Source: Stella humosa
GTDB lineage: Bacteria; Pseudomonadota; Alphaproteobacteria; ATCC43930; Allostellaceae
Direction: 5' to 3'
Length of the DNA: 64,000 bases
Assembly: GCF_006738645.1 (NCBI RefSeq)
Contig: NZ_AP019700.1
Coordinates: 1,066,001-1,130,000 of the forward strand
Positions 55,047 through 61,986 of this stretch are shown one piece after another. The notes under the pieces were generated by a model. It ran no database searches. It worked only from the letters and a program-made list of their open reading frames with translations, and was not told the DNA's origin. Position numbers and translations under genes: made by a program. Position 1 is the stretch's first letter. Each line of letters begins with the position of its first letter.

Positions 55047-56147
55047 TCAGGCGGCCGCCCGGCTGGCCGTCACTGGCCCGGCCGCGGCGGCGTTGCGCGC
55101 CAGTGCCGCCAGCAGGTCGGTCTGGGTGACGATGCCGAGAATCCGGCGCTCGCCGTCGACGACCGTGACGGCATGCGTCCGCCCGTCCGTCAGGGCGGCG
55201 ACCAGCAGGCCGGCCGGCTGGGTGGGACCGATCGTCGGGCCGTCCGACATCACCTCGCCGACGCGGGCGCCGGGGCCGAACAGCTCGCGCAGGCCGACCG
55301 TGCCGACGACGCGATCGGTGCCGTCCACCACCGGCAGGGTGCGCACGCCGTGCTTCAGCAGCAGGGTCCGCGCGGTGGCCGGGTCGGCATCCTCACGCAC
55401 CGCGATAACATCACGCGACATGATATCGGCGGTGGCGAGATCGCCCGATGCCCGCCGGAGTGCCCGCAGCTCGGCCTGCCGCAGCAGCCGGGCCAGGTCG
55501 GCACGATCGATGTCGAAGGTTTCGCCCAGGTCGGCCAGCGCCCCGTCGATGTCGCCGGCCTGGAGGCCCATGCGGGCCTGGGGCGGGGCGTCGCGGGTGC
55601 CGTGCGCGCTGGCGGGTGGGGACGCGGCGACATGGGGATAGGACCGCCGCGCCAGCTTGTGGAACAGCCAGCCGAAGGCGACCAGCACCAGGGCGTTGAG
55701 GCCGACCGGCACGAGGGGGAAGAGGAACCCGGCATCGGTGACCGCCGGCCCGCCCAGGATCGCGGTCAGCGCCGCCGCCCCGCCCGGCGGGTGCAGGCAG
55801 CGGGCGAGCGACATCGCCCCGATCGCCAGGGCCACGGCCACGCCCGCCGCCAGCATCGGATCCGGCAGCAGCCGCCCGACCGCGACCCCGACCAGGGCCG
55901 AGACGACATTGCCGCCGACGATCGACCAGGGCTGGGCCAGGGGGCTCGCCGGCACCGCGAACAGCAGCACCGCCGATGCGCCCATTGGTGCCACCAGCAG
56001 GGGCGATGCGGCGCCGTGGCCGAGCAGCAGGGCCGACAGCAGCCCCGTCAGCCCGATGCCCGCCAGCGCGCCGGCACAGGCGACGACGCGGTCGCGCAGC
56101 GTGGCGCCGGCCAGGATCGGCACGAACAGCTTGGATGGGAAGGGCAT
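55047..56147 (-). CDS. HPP-family membrane protein with two C-terminal CBS domains
   Basis: 366 residues. Four to five hydrophobic helices with the HPP signature LHPPGGAAALTAIL (about 120-133), then two CBS domains (about 235-350; DIMSRDVIAVRED, VGEVMSDGPTIGP) that sense adenine nucleotides. Plant and cyanobacterial HPP proteins transport nitrite; the role here is not known. Starts at ATG 56147 just before the first helix. Confidence 0.88.
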   Translation of the reverse strand: MPFPSKLFVPILAGATLRDRVVACAGALAGIGLTGLLSALLLGHGAASPLLVAPMGASAVLLFAVPASPLAQPWSIVGGNVVSALVGVAVGRLLPDPMLAAGVAVALAIGAMSLARCLHPPGGAAALTAILGGPAVTDAGFLFPLVPVGLNALVLVAFGWLFHKLARRSYPHVAASPPASAHGTRDAPPQARMGLQAGDIDGALADLGETFDIDRADLARLLRQAELRALRRASGDLATADIMSRDVIAVREDADPATARTLLLKHGVRTLPVVDGTDRVVGTVGLRELFGPGARVGEVMSDGPTIGPTQPAGLLVAALTDGRTHAVTVVDGERRILGIVTQTDLLAALARNAAAAGPVTASRAAA

Positions 56148-56291
56148 GATGGCGGCGCCATATAGCGGCAATCGCCGCCGGGCGGGCCGTATATTTTCTA
56201 TCGGTCGGGGCGCTGCGGATTTCCCGCGGGGGCAATGTCGGCAACGGCGCCCGCCGCGCGTCCTTGGGGAGAGACCAGGAGGGAGCGACCG

Positions 56292-56666
56292 ATGCTCTAT
56301 GCCGTTCTTTGCTACAATTCCGAAGATGCTGTGGGCTCCTGGAGCAAGGAGCATCATGACGACGTCATGACGAAGCTGGCCGTGGTGCAGGACGGGCTGG
56401 CGCGTGCCGGCCGGCTGGGTCCCGTCGCCCGCCTGCTGCCGACGACCGCCGCGACCACCGTCCGCAAGGGGCGGGACGGCCCGCTGGTGGTGGACGGCCC
56501 CTTCGCCGAGACCAAGGAGCAGTTGCTGGGCTTCTACCTGATCGAATGCGCCTCACTCGACGAGGCGCTGGCGACGGTGCGCGACCTGGCGGTGGCGAAC
56601 CCCGGCACCGGGTCCTACGAGATCCGGCCGGTGTCGATGTTTCGCCCGGGCGCGGTCGCGCCGTGA
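56292..56666 (+). CDS. YCII-related (DGPF domain) protein
   Basis: 124 residues with the VVDGPFAETKEQLLGFYLIE signature. AGGAGG precedes the ATG. Such genes almost always accompany an ECF sigma factor of the ECF42 type, as here (GTGA overlap). Function unknown; possibly a small enzyme or sensor for the sigma factor. Confidence 0.92.
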   Translation: MLYAVLCYNSEDAVGSWSKEHHDDVMTKLAVVQDGLARAGRLGPVARLLPTTAATTVRKGRDGPLVVDGPFAETKEQLLGFYLIECASLDEALATVRDLAVANPGTGSYEIRPVSMFRPGAVAP

Positions 56667-57907
56667 ACGAACTGGGCTGGGTCGAGCATGCGCTGGTCGC
56701 CGCCCGCCCCCAGGCGGTGGCGGCCCTGCTGCGCTATTTCCGCGACCTCGACCTGGCCGAGGAGGCGTTCCAGGACGCCTGCCTGCGCGCGCTCGAATCC
56801 TGGCCGGCGAACGGGCCGCCGCGCGATCCGGCCGCCTGGCTGATCCTGGTCGGACGCAACCGCGGCATCGACGGCGTCCGCCGGCAGAGCCGCCAGGAGC
56901 CCTTGCCGGCGGAAGAGATGCTGTCCGACCTGGGCGATGCGGAAGCGGCCCTGGCCGAGCGCCTGGACGGCGAGGGCTACCGCGACGATATCCTGCGACT
57001 GCTCTTCATCTGTTGCCATCCCGACCTGCCGCCGACGCAGCAGATCGCGCTGGCGCTGCGCGTCGTCTGCGGCCTGCCGGTCGGGCGCATCGCGCGCGCC
57101 TTCCTGGTGGGGGAGGCGGCGATGGAGCAGCGCATCACGCGCGCCAAGCGGCGGATCGGCGAGGCTGCCCTGGCCTTCGACACGCCGGGGGCGTCGGAAC
57201 GGGCGGAGCGGCTGGCAGCCGTCGCCGCCATGATCTACCTGCTGTTCAACGAGGGGTATTCGGCCGGCGCCGCCGAGGCCGATGCCCGCGGCCCGCTGTG
57301 CGACGAGGCGATCCGGCTGGCCCGCCTGCTCCTGCGGCTGTTCCCGGCAGAGCCCGAGATCATGGGGCTGGCCGCCCTGATGTTGCTGCAGCATTCCCGC
57401 CGCGATGCCCGTTTCGATGGCGACGGCGCCATCGTGCTGCTGGAGGCGCAAGATCGTGGCCGCTGGAACCGCACGGCCATCGCCGAGGGGCTGGCCCTGC
57501 TCGACAAGGCGCTGCGCCACCGTCGGCGCGGGCCATACCAGATCCAGGCGGCGGTCGCGGCCCTGCACGCCCGGGCGGCCCGGCCGGAGGACACCGACTG
57601 GCCGCAGATCGCCCAGCTCTACGGCGCGCTGGAGACCGTGCAGCCGTCGCCGGTCGTCACCCTCAATCGCGCCGTCGCGGTGGCCAAGGTCGAAGGGCCG
57701 GCCGCCGCCCTGGCGATGATCGAACCCCTCGCCGAGGCGCTGGCCGGCTACTTCCACTTCTTCGGCCTGCGCGGCTGGCTGCTGCAACAGCTCGGCCGGG
57801 CGGCAGAGGCGCGGGTCGCCTTCTGCCGCGCGATCGCGCTGGCCGGCAGTGCAGCCGAGGCCGACCACATCCGCCGGCATCTGGACCGCCTGGAGCGGGC
57901 GGAATGA
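56663..57907 (+). CDS. ECF sigma factor, ECF42 type with TPR-like C-terminus
   Basis: 414 residues. Sigma region 2 (LLRYFRDLDLAEEAFQDACLRAL) and region 4 (LRVVCGLPVGRIARAFLVGEAAMEQRITRAKRRI) are followed by a long helical C-terminal extension (LFNEGYSA, RPEDTDWPQIAQLYGALE) in place of an anti-sigma factor. Starts with GTG overlapping the YCII stop. Regulates unknown targets. Confidence 0.92.
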   Translation: MNELGWVEHALVAARPQAVAALLRYFRDLDLAEEAFQDACLRALESWPANGPPRDPAAWLILVGRNRGIDGVRRQSRQEPLPAEEMLSDLGDAEAALAERLDGEGYRDDILRLLFICCHPDLPPTQQIALALRVVCGLPVGRIARAFLVGEAAMEQRITRAKRRIGEAALAFDTPGASERAERLAAVAAMIYLLFNEGYSAGAAEADARGPLCDEAIRLARLLLRLFPAEPEIMGLAALMLLQHSRRDARFDGDGAIVLLEAQDRGRWNRTAIAEGLALLDKALRHRRRGPYQIQAAVAALHARAARPEDTDWPQIAQLYGALETVQPSPVVTLNRAVAVAKVEGPAAALAMIEPLAEALAGYFHFFGLRGWLLQQLGRAAEARVAFCRAIALAGSAAEADHIRRHLDRLERAE

Positions 57908-57910
57908 CCC

Positions 57911-58648
57911 TCAGGCGGCGGGCGCCACCGTCAGGCCGCGCACGCCGCGCCCGTTGATGAAGCTGGCGACCAGCCCGGTCGCCTTGGCCTCTTCGACGAA
58001 GGCCGCCAGGAACTGGGCAGCCGCCGCATTGCCGCGCGGCGTGCCGATCGCCTGCTGCACCGACATGAAGCTGCCGTCGAGGATGCGGGCGCCGGGCAGC
58101 GTGTCGATGTCGGCCATCAGGCGCGGGCGCAGGCCGGCCAGCACGTCGAGCTTGTCGGCGACGAACAGGGCCAGGGCCGCATCCAGGGTGTCGGTGCGGA
58201 TGACCGTGGCATTGCGGATGTTCCGCTCCAGCCACAGGTCGTAGGCCGCCCGGCCGGTCGACGCGATCGTGACGCCCGGCCGGTCGACCTCGGCCAGCGT
58301 CGTGATCGGCGAGCCGGCTGGCACCAGGTAGGTCGCCTCGATCTCGGCATAGGCGGCGGTGAAGGCGATCCTGGCGGCGCGCTGCGGCTCGGCGCCGATC
58401 AGGCCGATATCCCAGTTCTCGACGTCGTCGGCCAGTTCGCCCGGCTTGGGATAGGGGTGGTAGGACACCGGCACGCCCAGACGGTCGGCGATGGCGCGCG
58501 CCATGTCGGGTGAGACGCCGTCGGGATCGCCCGTCGGGCTGCGGCCGGTCACCAGCAGGAAGTTCGACATGTTGATCGCCGCGCGCAGCGTGCCCGTAGG
58601 GGCGAGCTCGGCGATCACTTCGGGGGACGCGGTCACTTTGGCGGGCAT
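57911..58648 (-). CDS. Family 3 solute-binding-like protein without signal peptide
   Basis: 245 residues of a type II periplasmic binding fold (DGVSPDMARAIADRLG, IGLIGAEPQRAARIAFTAAY, STGRAAYDLWLERN). No signal peptide is encoded at ATG 58648 nor in the in-frame upstream stretch. Either export is lost, or it is a cytoplasmic amino-acid-binding sensor or cyclohexadienyl dehydratase-like enzyme. No permease gene is near. Confidence 0.75.
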   Translation of the reverse strand: MPAKVTASPEVIAELAPTGTLRAAINMSNFLLVTGRSPTGDPDGVSPDMARAIADRLGVPVSYHPYPKPGELADDVENWDIGLIGAEPQRAARIAFTAAYAEIEATYLVPAGSPITTLAEVDRPGVTIASTGRAAYDLWLERNIRNATVIRTDTLDAALALFVADKLDVLAGLRPRLMADIDTLPGARILDGSFMSVQQAIGTPRGNAAAAQFLAAFVEEAKATGLVASFINGRGVRGLTVAPAA

Positions 58649-58748
58649 CGGCGGCTCCAGTCGGCTGGGTGGGTCGGCGAACGGGTGGCCGAATGGAATC
58701 GACCAGCCGTGCCGCCTGCACAAGCCCATTCTTGGCCGGCGCCCCCGA

Positions 58749-58790
58749 TTGACAGCCCTTGGCCGGGACTTTATCACTTAACCAATAAGT
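58749..58790 (+). promoter_or_regulatory. Promoter with overlapping inverted repeat before the SRPBCC gene
   Basis: TTGACA (58749-58754), 17-bp spacer, TATCAC (58772-58777). An inverted repeat ACTTA-ACCAA-TAAGT (58776-58790) overlaps the -10 and start region and may be a repressor site (ArsR-type regulators often pair with such genes). Confidence 0.5.
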
Positions 58791-58813
58791 AATCTAAATC
58801 GAGGCAAGGCCTG

Positions 58814-59272
58814 ATGGACGCAGACCAGCCAGTGATCACCGAGCCCAGCCTGACGCTGGTTCGCCGCATCCGGGCGCCCGTGGCCCGGGTCTATGCGGCC
58901 TGGACCGATCCGCAGCTTCTGGGCCTGTGGTGGGGGCCGCATCACACGCGGGTGGAAAGCGCCACGCTGGACGTGCGGGTCGGCGGCGGCTTCCGCACCG
59001 TCCTGCGCGAAGACAATGGCGACCGCCACGAGGTGTCGGGCGTCTATGGCGTGGTCGAGCCCGAGCGGCGCCTGGTCTTTAGCTGGGCGTGGGTTTCGAC
59101 GCCCGAGCGCGTGTCGCGCGTCACCGTCACCTTCCGGCCCCTGACAGACGGGACCGAGGTGACCGTGCAGCACGATCGCCTGGCCGACGAGCAGTCGAAG
59201 ACCGGCCACACCCGCGGCTGGACGGAGTCCATGGAGCGCCTGGTGCGGCTCTTCATCGGGGATGCGGCATGA
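58814..59272 (+). CDS. SRPBCC (AHSA1/CalC-type) domain protein
   Basis: 152 residues. RRIRAPVARVYAAWTDPQLLGLWWGP is the AHSA1 signature and RGWTESMERL closes the helix. Binds a hydrophobic ligand in a helix-grip fold. ATGA overlap with the GST gene. Confidence 0.9.
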   Translation: MDADQPVITEPSLTLVRRIRAPVARVYAAWTDPQLLGLWWGPHHTRVESATLDVRVGGGFRTVLREDNGDRHEVSGVYGVVEPERRLVFSWAWVSTPERVSRVTVTFRPLTDGTEVTVQHDRLADEQSKTGHTRGWTESMERLVRLFIGDAA

Positions 59273-59886
59273 AGCTCTATTACGCCGAGACGCTGATGCC
59301 GCGGAAGGCGTGTGCCGTCGCCCGCCATCTGGGCTCGCCGGTCGAGTTCGTCCGGGTGGACCTTGGCCGGGGCGAGCACAAGAAGCCCGGCTATCTGGCG
59401 ATCAACCCCGCCGGCCGGGTGCCGGCCTTGGTCGATGGCGACTACCGCCTGTCGGAATCGAACGCGGTCATGGCCTATCTCGCCCTGCGGGCCGGTTCCG
59501 ACCTGTGGCCGGCCGACGCGCGACAGGTCGAGGTGATCCGCTGGCTGAGCTGGGACAGCGAGCATTTCACACGCCATGGGGGATCGCTCTATTTCGAGCA
59601 TGTCATCCGGCCGCTGTTCGACCTGGGCCCGGCGGATGCGGAGGGGGTTCGGGCAGCGACCAGCAGCTTCCGGCAAAGCGCCGTTATCCTGGAAGCCCAT
59701 CTGGGCGCGCGCGACTGGCTGGTCGGGGATGGGCCTACCATCGCGGATTTCGCCGTCGCGATAGCCTTGCCCTATGCCGAGGCCAGCCGGATTCCGCTCG
59801 ATGCGTTTCCCGCCATCGGCCGCTGGCATGACCGCATGAACGGGCTGGAGGGCTGGCGCCAGCCCTTCCCGTCCGAAGCGGCATGA
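59269..59886 (+). CDS. Glutathione S-transferase family protein
   Basis: 205 residues: thioredoxin-like N-domain (MKLYYAETLMPRKACAVARH, NPAGRVPALV, LSESNAVMAYLA) and helical C-domain (DWLVGDGPTIADFAVA N-capping box). Conjugates glutathione to electrophiles. Coupled to the SRPBCC gene; a hairpin follows the stop. Confidence 0.92.
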   Translation: MKLYYAETLMPRKACAVARHLGSPVEFVRVDLGRGEHKKPGYLAINPAGRVPALVDGDYRLSESNAVMAYLALRAGSDLWPADARQVEVIRWLSWDSEHFTRHGGSLYFEHVIRPLFDLGPADAEGVRAATSSFRQSAVILEAHLGARDWLVGDGPTIADFAVAIALPYAEASRIPLDAFPAIGRWHDRMNGLEGWRQPFPSEAA

Positions 59887-59890
59887 AGAA

Positions 59891-59913
59891 GGGGCTGCCG
59901 GCTCGGCAGCCCC
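59891..59913. terminator. Hairpin terminator between convergent genes
   Basis: GGGGCTGCC (59891-59899) and GGCAGCCCC (59905-59913), perfect 9-bp stem with a 5-base loop, between the GST and DUF1236 genes. On the minus strand it is followed by TTCTTC, so it suits the leftward gene best. Confidence 0.75.
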
Positions 59914-59925
59914 ACCTTCAGGACG

Positions 59926-60255
59926 CTAGTTCAGGACCTCGATCACCTGGCGGGTCGTCGGGTCGACGATCACCTGGCGATTGTTCACGATCGTGTAGCG
60001 ATAATTGTCCATCTGGGGGACGGTGTAGAACTGCACGCTGGGCGGCAGGGCCGTTCCGGTGCGGACCTCGTAGTTGTCGACCACGACCGACGGGCGCTTC
60101 TCGCGCACCACGTATTCCTGCACCACCGTGCGCTGGTCGGGCGAAAGCGTCGTGGTGCGGGTCGTGGTCGTGGTCGTCGCCGTCTGCGCGATACCGGCAC
60201 CGGCCGCAGTCAGCATGGCCAGGGCAACCGCACCACCAAGAGCAAATTTCTTCAT
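59926..60255 (-). CDS. DUF1236 family exported protein
   Basis: 109 residues. Signal peptide (KKFALGGAVALAMLTAAGAG, cleavage after AQ-type site near 24), a Thr-rich linker, and the C-terminal repeat-like DUF1236 segments (PSVQFYTVP, YRYTIVNNRQVIVD). Function unknown; abundant small periplasmic proteins of this kind occur in alphaproteobacteria. Its AGGAG ribosome site is inside a perfect hairpin (60261-60287). Confidence 0.85.
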   Translation of the reverse strand: MKKFALGGAVALAMLTAAGAGIAQTATTTTTTRTTTLSPDQRTVVQEYVVREKRPSVVVDNYEVRTGTALPPSVQFYTVPQMDNYRYTIVNNRQVIVDPTTRQVIEVLN

Positions 60256-60260
60256 GTCCG

Positions 60261-60287
60261 TTCTCCTGTTGTTGTTCCACAGGAGAA
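60261..60287 (-). promoter_or_regulatory. 5'-leader hairpin sequestering the ribosome binding site
   Basis: On the transcript: TTCTCCTGT, 9-base loop, ACAGGAGAA, then seven bases from AGGAG to the ATG at 60255. The nine-pair stem contains the whole Shine-Dalgarno, so translation should depend on melting it. Confidence 0.55.
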
Positions 60288-60324
60288 ACTGAGATGCGGC
60301 CGTGGAGTTCCGTTCGACGAATAT

Positions 60325-61986
60325 TCAGTCTGCGGCGGCGTCCTGTTGCGGCAGGTCGAGCCCATACACGGCCACGGCCTGCGCGCGGCTGACGAAGCCA
60401 TTCTCGATGTCGACGCGGACGGCATCCGGGTCGCGCAGGCGCGGGTCGCCGATGCCGCCGCCGCCGGCCTCCAGCAGCAGCAGCCGGTCGCCGGGCTTCA
60501 GCTCCTGTCGGCTCTTGGGATGCACGGCCACGCCTTCGAGCTGGTGCTCGCGCAAGGCTCCGGCTTGCCCGCCATGCAGGCCGGCCGCGGGAAAGTCGGT
60601 GCGGTTGGCCATGGAGAAGACGGTCAGCAGGTGGCCGGTATCGTTGCGCAGCATGATCTCCTGCCCCAGCCCGCCGCGATGGCGGCCGGGGCCGCCCGAA
60701 TCCGGCCGCAGCACCTTGCGCTCGACCGTGATGCCGGTGCGGCTTTCCCAGATCTCGGTCGGCACGCAGGCCATGTTGGACGGGCCGGGCGTCGTCGGCG
60801 CGCCATCCAGCCCGGACAGCGCGCCGAAGCCGCCGGCCACGAAATAGAGGGTCGACAGCGCATCGCCGTCCGGGCGCTTCCCCTGCACGGTGATGATGTT
60901 GATCATGCCGCAGTCGGCCTGCACCCGGTCCGGCACCGCATCGGCCAGTGCGCCGAAGATGAGCGGTGTCACGAAATGGCCGACGACGTGGCGCCCGGCG
61001 GTGGGCGAGGGCGGCTGGGCGTTGAGGATGCAGCCCTCGGGTGCCGTCACCGTGATCGGTGCCACCGACCCCTCGTTATTGGGGATGCCGGGGGCCGTGA
61101 TGCACTTGATCGAATAGATCGCCATGGCGCGCGCGTAGCAGAAGGGCACGTTGATGCCGGCCCGGATGCAGTCGCTGGAGCCCGCGAAGTCGATGGCGAT
61201 CGCGTCACCCCGCTTCTCGATGGTGCAGGCGATGTGGACCGGCTCGCCGATCGCCTCGATCTGCACGCGGTTGCGATAGGTGCCGTCGGGGATCTCGGCG
61301 ATCTTGCGGCGCACCGCGCGTTCGGACTGGGCGCAGATGGCACGCGACACGGGTACCAGGTCGTCGATGCCGTACTCGTCCATGAAGTCGACGATCTGGC
61401 GGGCGGCCACCTCGCAGGCGCTGACATTGGCATAGATGTCGCCCATCACCTGCTCGGGCACGCGCACGTTGCGGCGGATCAGCTCGACCAGCGTCTCGTC
61501 GACCACGCCCTCGCGGAACAGCTTGCAGATCGGCAGCAGCAGCCCCTCGTGGAACATCTCGGTCGCGGCTGCCGAGAAGCCCATGCCGCCGATATCGGGC
61601 AGGTGGGTGATGCTCATGGTGAAGGCGACGAGCTGGCCCTCGCGGAAGAGCGGCCGCATGACGCAGATGTCGAACAGGTGGCCGGTGCCGATGATCGGGT
61701 CGTTGGTCACGACGATGTCGCCCGGTCGCAGCGTCTCGGCCGGGAAGCGGGCCAGCATGTGCGCCAACGTCACCGGTGCCGTGCCGATGAAGACGGGGAT
61801 GGAGCGCGTGCCCTGCACCAGCAGCCTCGCCTCGCGGTCGAACAGCATGACCGACAGGTCGTAGCCCTCGCGCACGATGGTCGAGAAGGAGGTGCGGACC
61901 AGCGTCTCGACGATCTCGTCGGAGATCGAGATCAGGCGGTCCCACAGGATGCGCAGCGTGACGGCGTCAAATTCGCTCGTGCTCAT
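60325..61986 (-). CDS. hyuB: Hydantoinase B / acetone carboxylase alpha-type subunit
   Basis: 553 residues. SFSTIVREGYDLSVMLFD, GDIVVTNDPIIGTGHLFD and GGLGQEIMLRND near the C-terminus are HyuB-family hallmarks; HLPDIGG holds family metal-ligand residues. With HyuA it forms an ATP-dependent N-methylhydantoinase, 5-oxoprolinase or ketone carboxylase. ATGA overlap with the hyuA stop upstream. Confidence 0.92.
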   Translation of the reverse strand: MSTSEFDAVTLRILWDRLISISDEIVETLVRTSFSTIVREGYDLSVMLFDREARLLVQGTRSIPVFIGTAPVTLAHMLARFPAETLRPGDIVVTNDPIIGTGHLFDICVMRPLFREGQLVAFTMSITHLPDIGGMGFSAAATEMFHEGLLLPICKLFREGVVDETLVELIRRNVRVPEQVMGDIYANVSACEVAARQIVDFMDEYGIDDLVPVSRAICAQSERAVRRKIAEIPDGTYRNRVQIEAIGEPVHIACTIEKRGDAIAIDFAGSSDCIRAGINVPFCYARAMAIYSIKCITAPGIPNNEGSVAPITVTAPEGCILNAQPPSPTAGRHVVGHFVTPLIFGALADAVPDRVQADCGMINIITVQGKRPDGDALSTLYFVAGGFGALSGLDGAPTTPGPSNMACVPTEIWESRTGITVERKVLRPDSGGPGRHRGGLGQEIMLRNDTGHLLTVFSMANRTDFPAAGLHGGQAGALREHQLEGVAVHPKSRQELKPGDRLLLLEAGGGGIGDPRLRDPDAVRVDIENGFVSRAQAVAVYGLDLPQQDAAAD

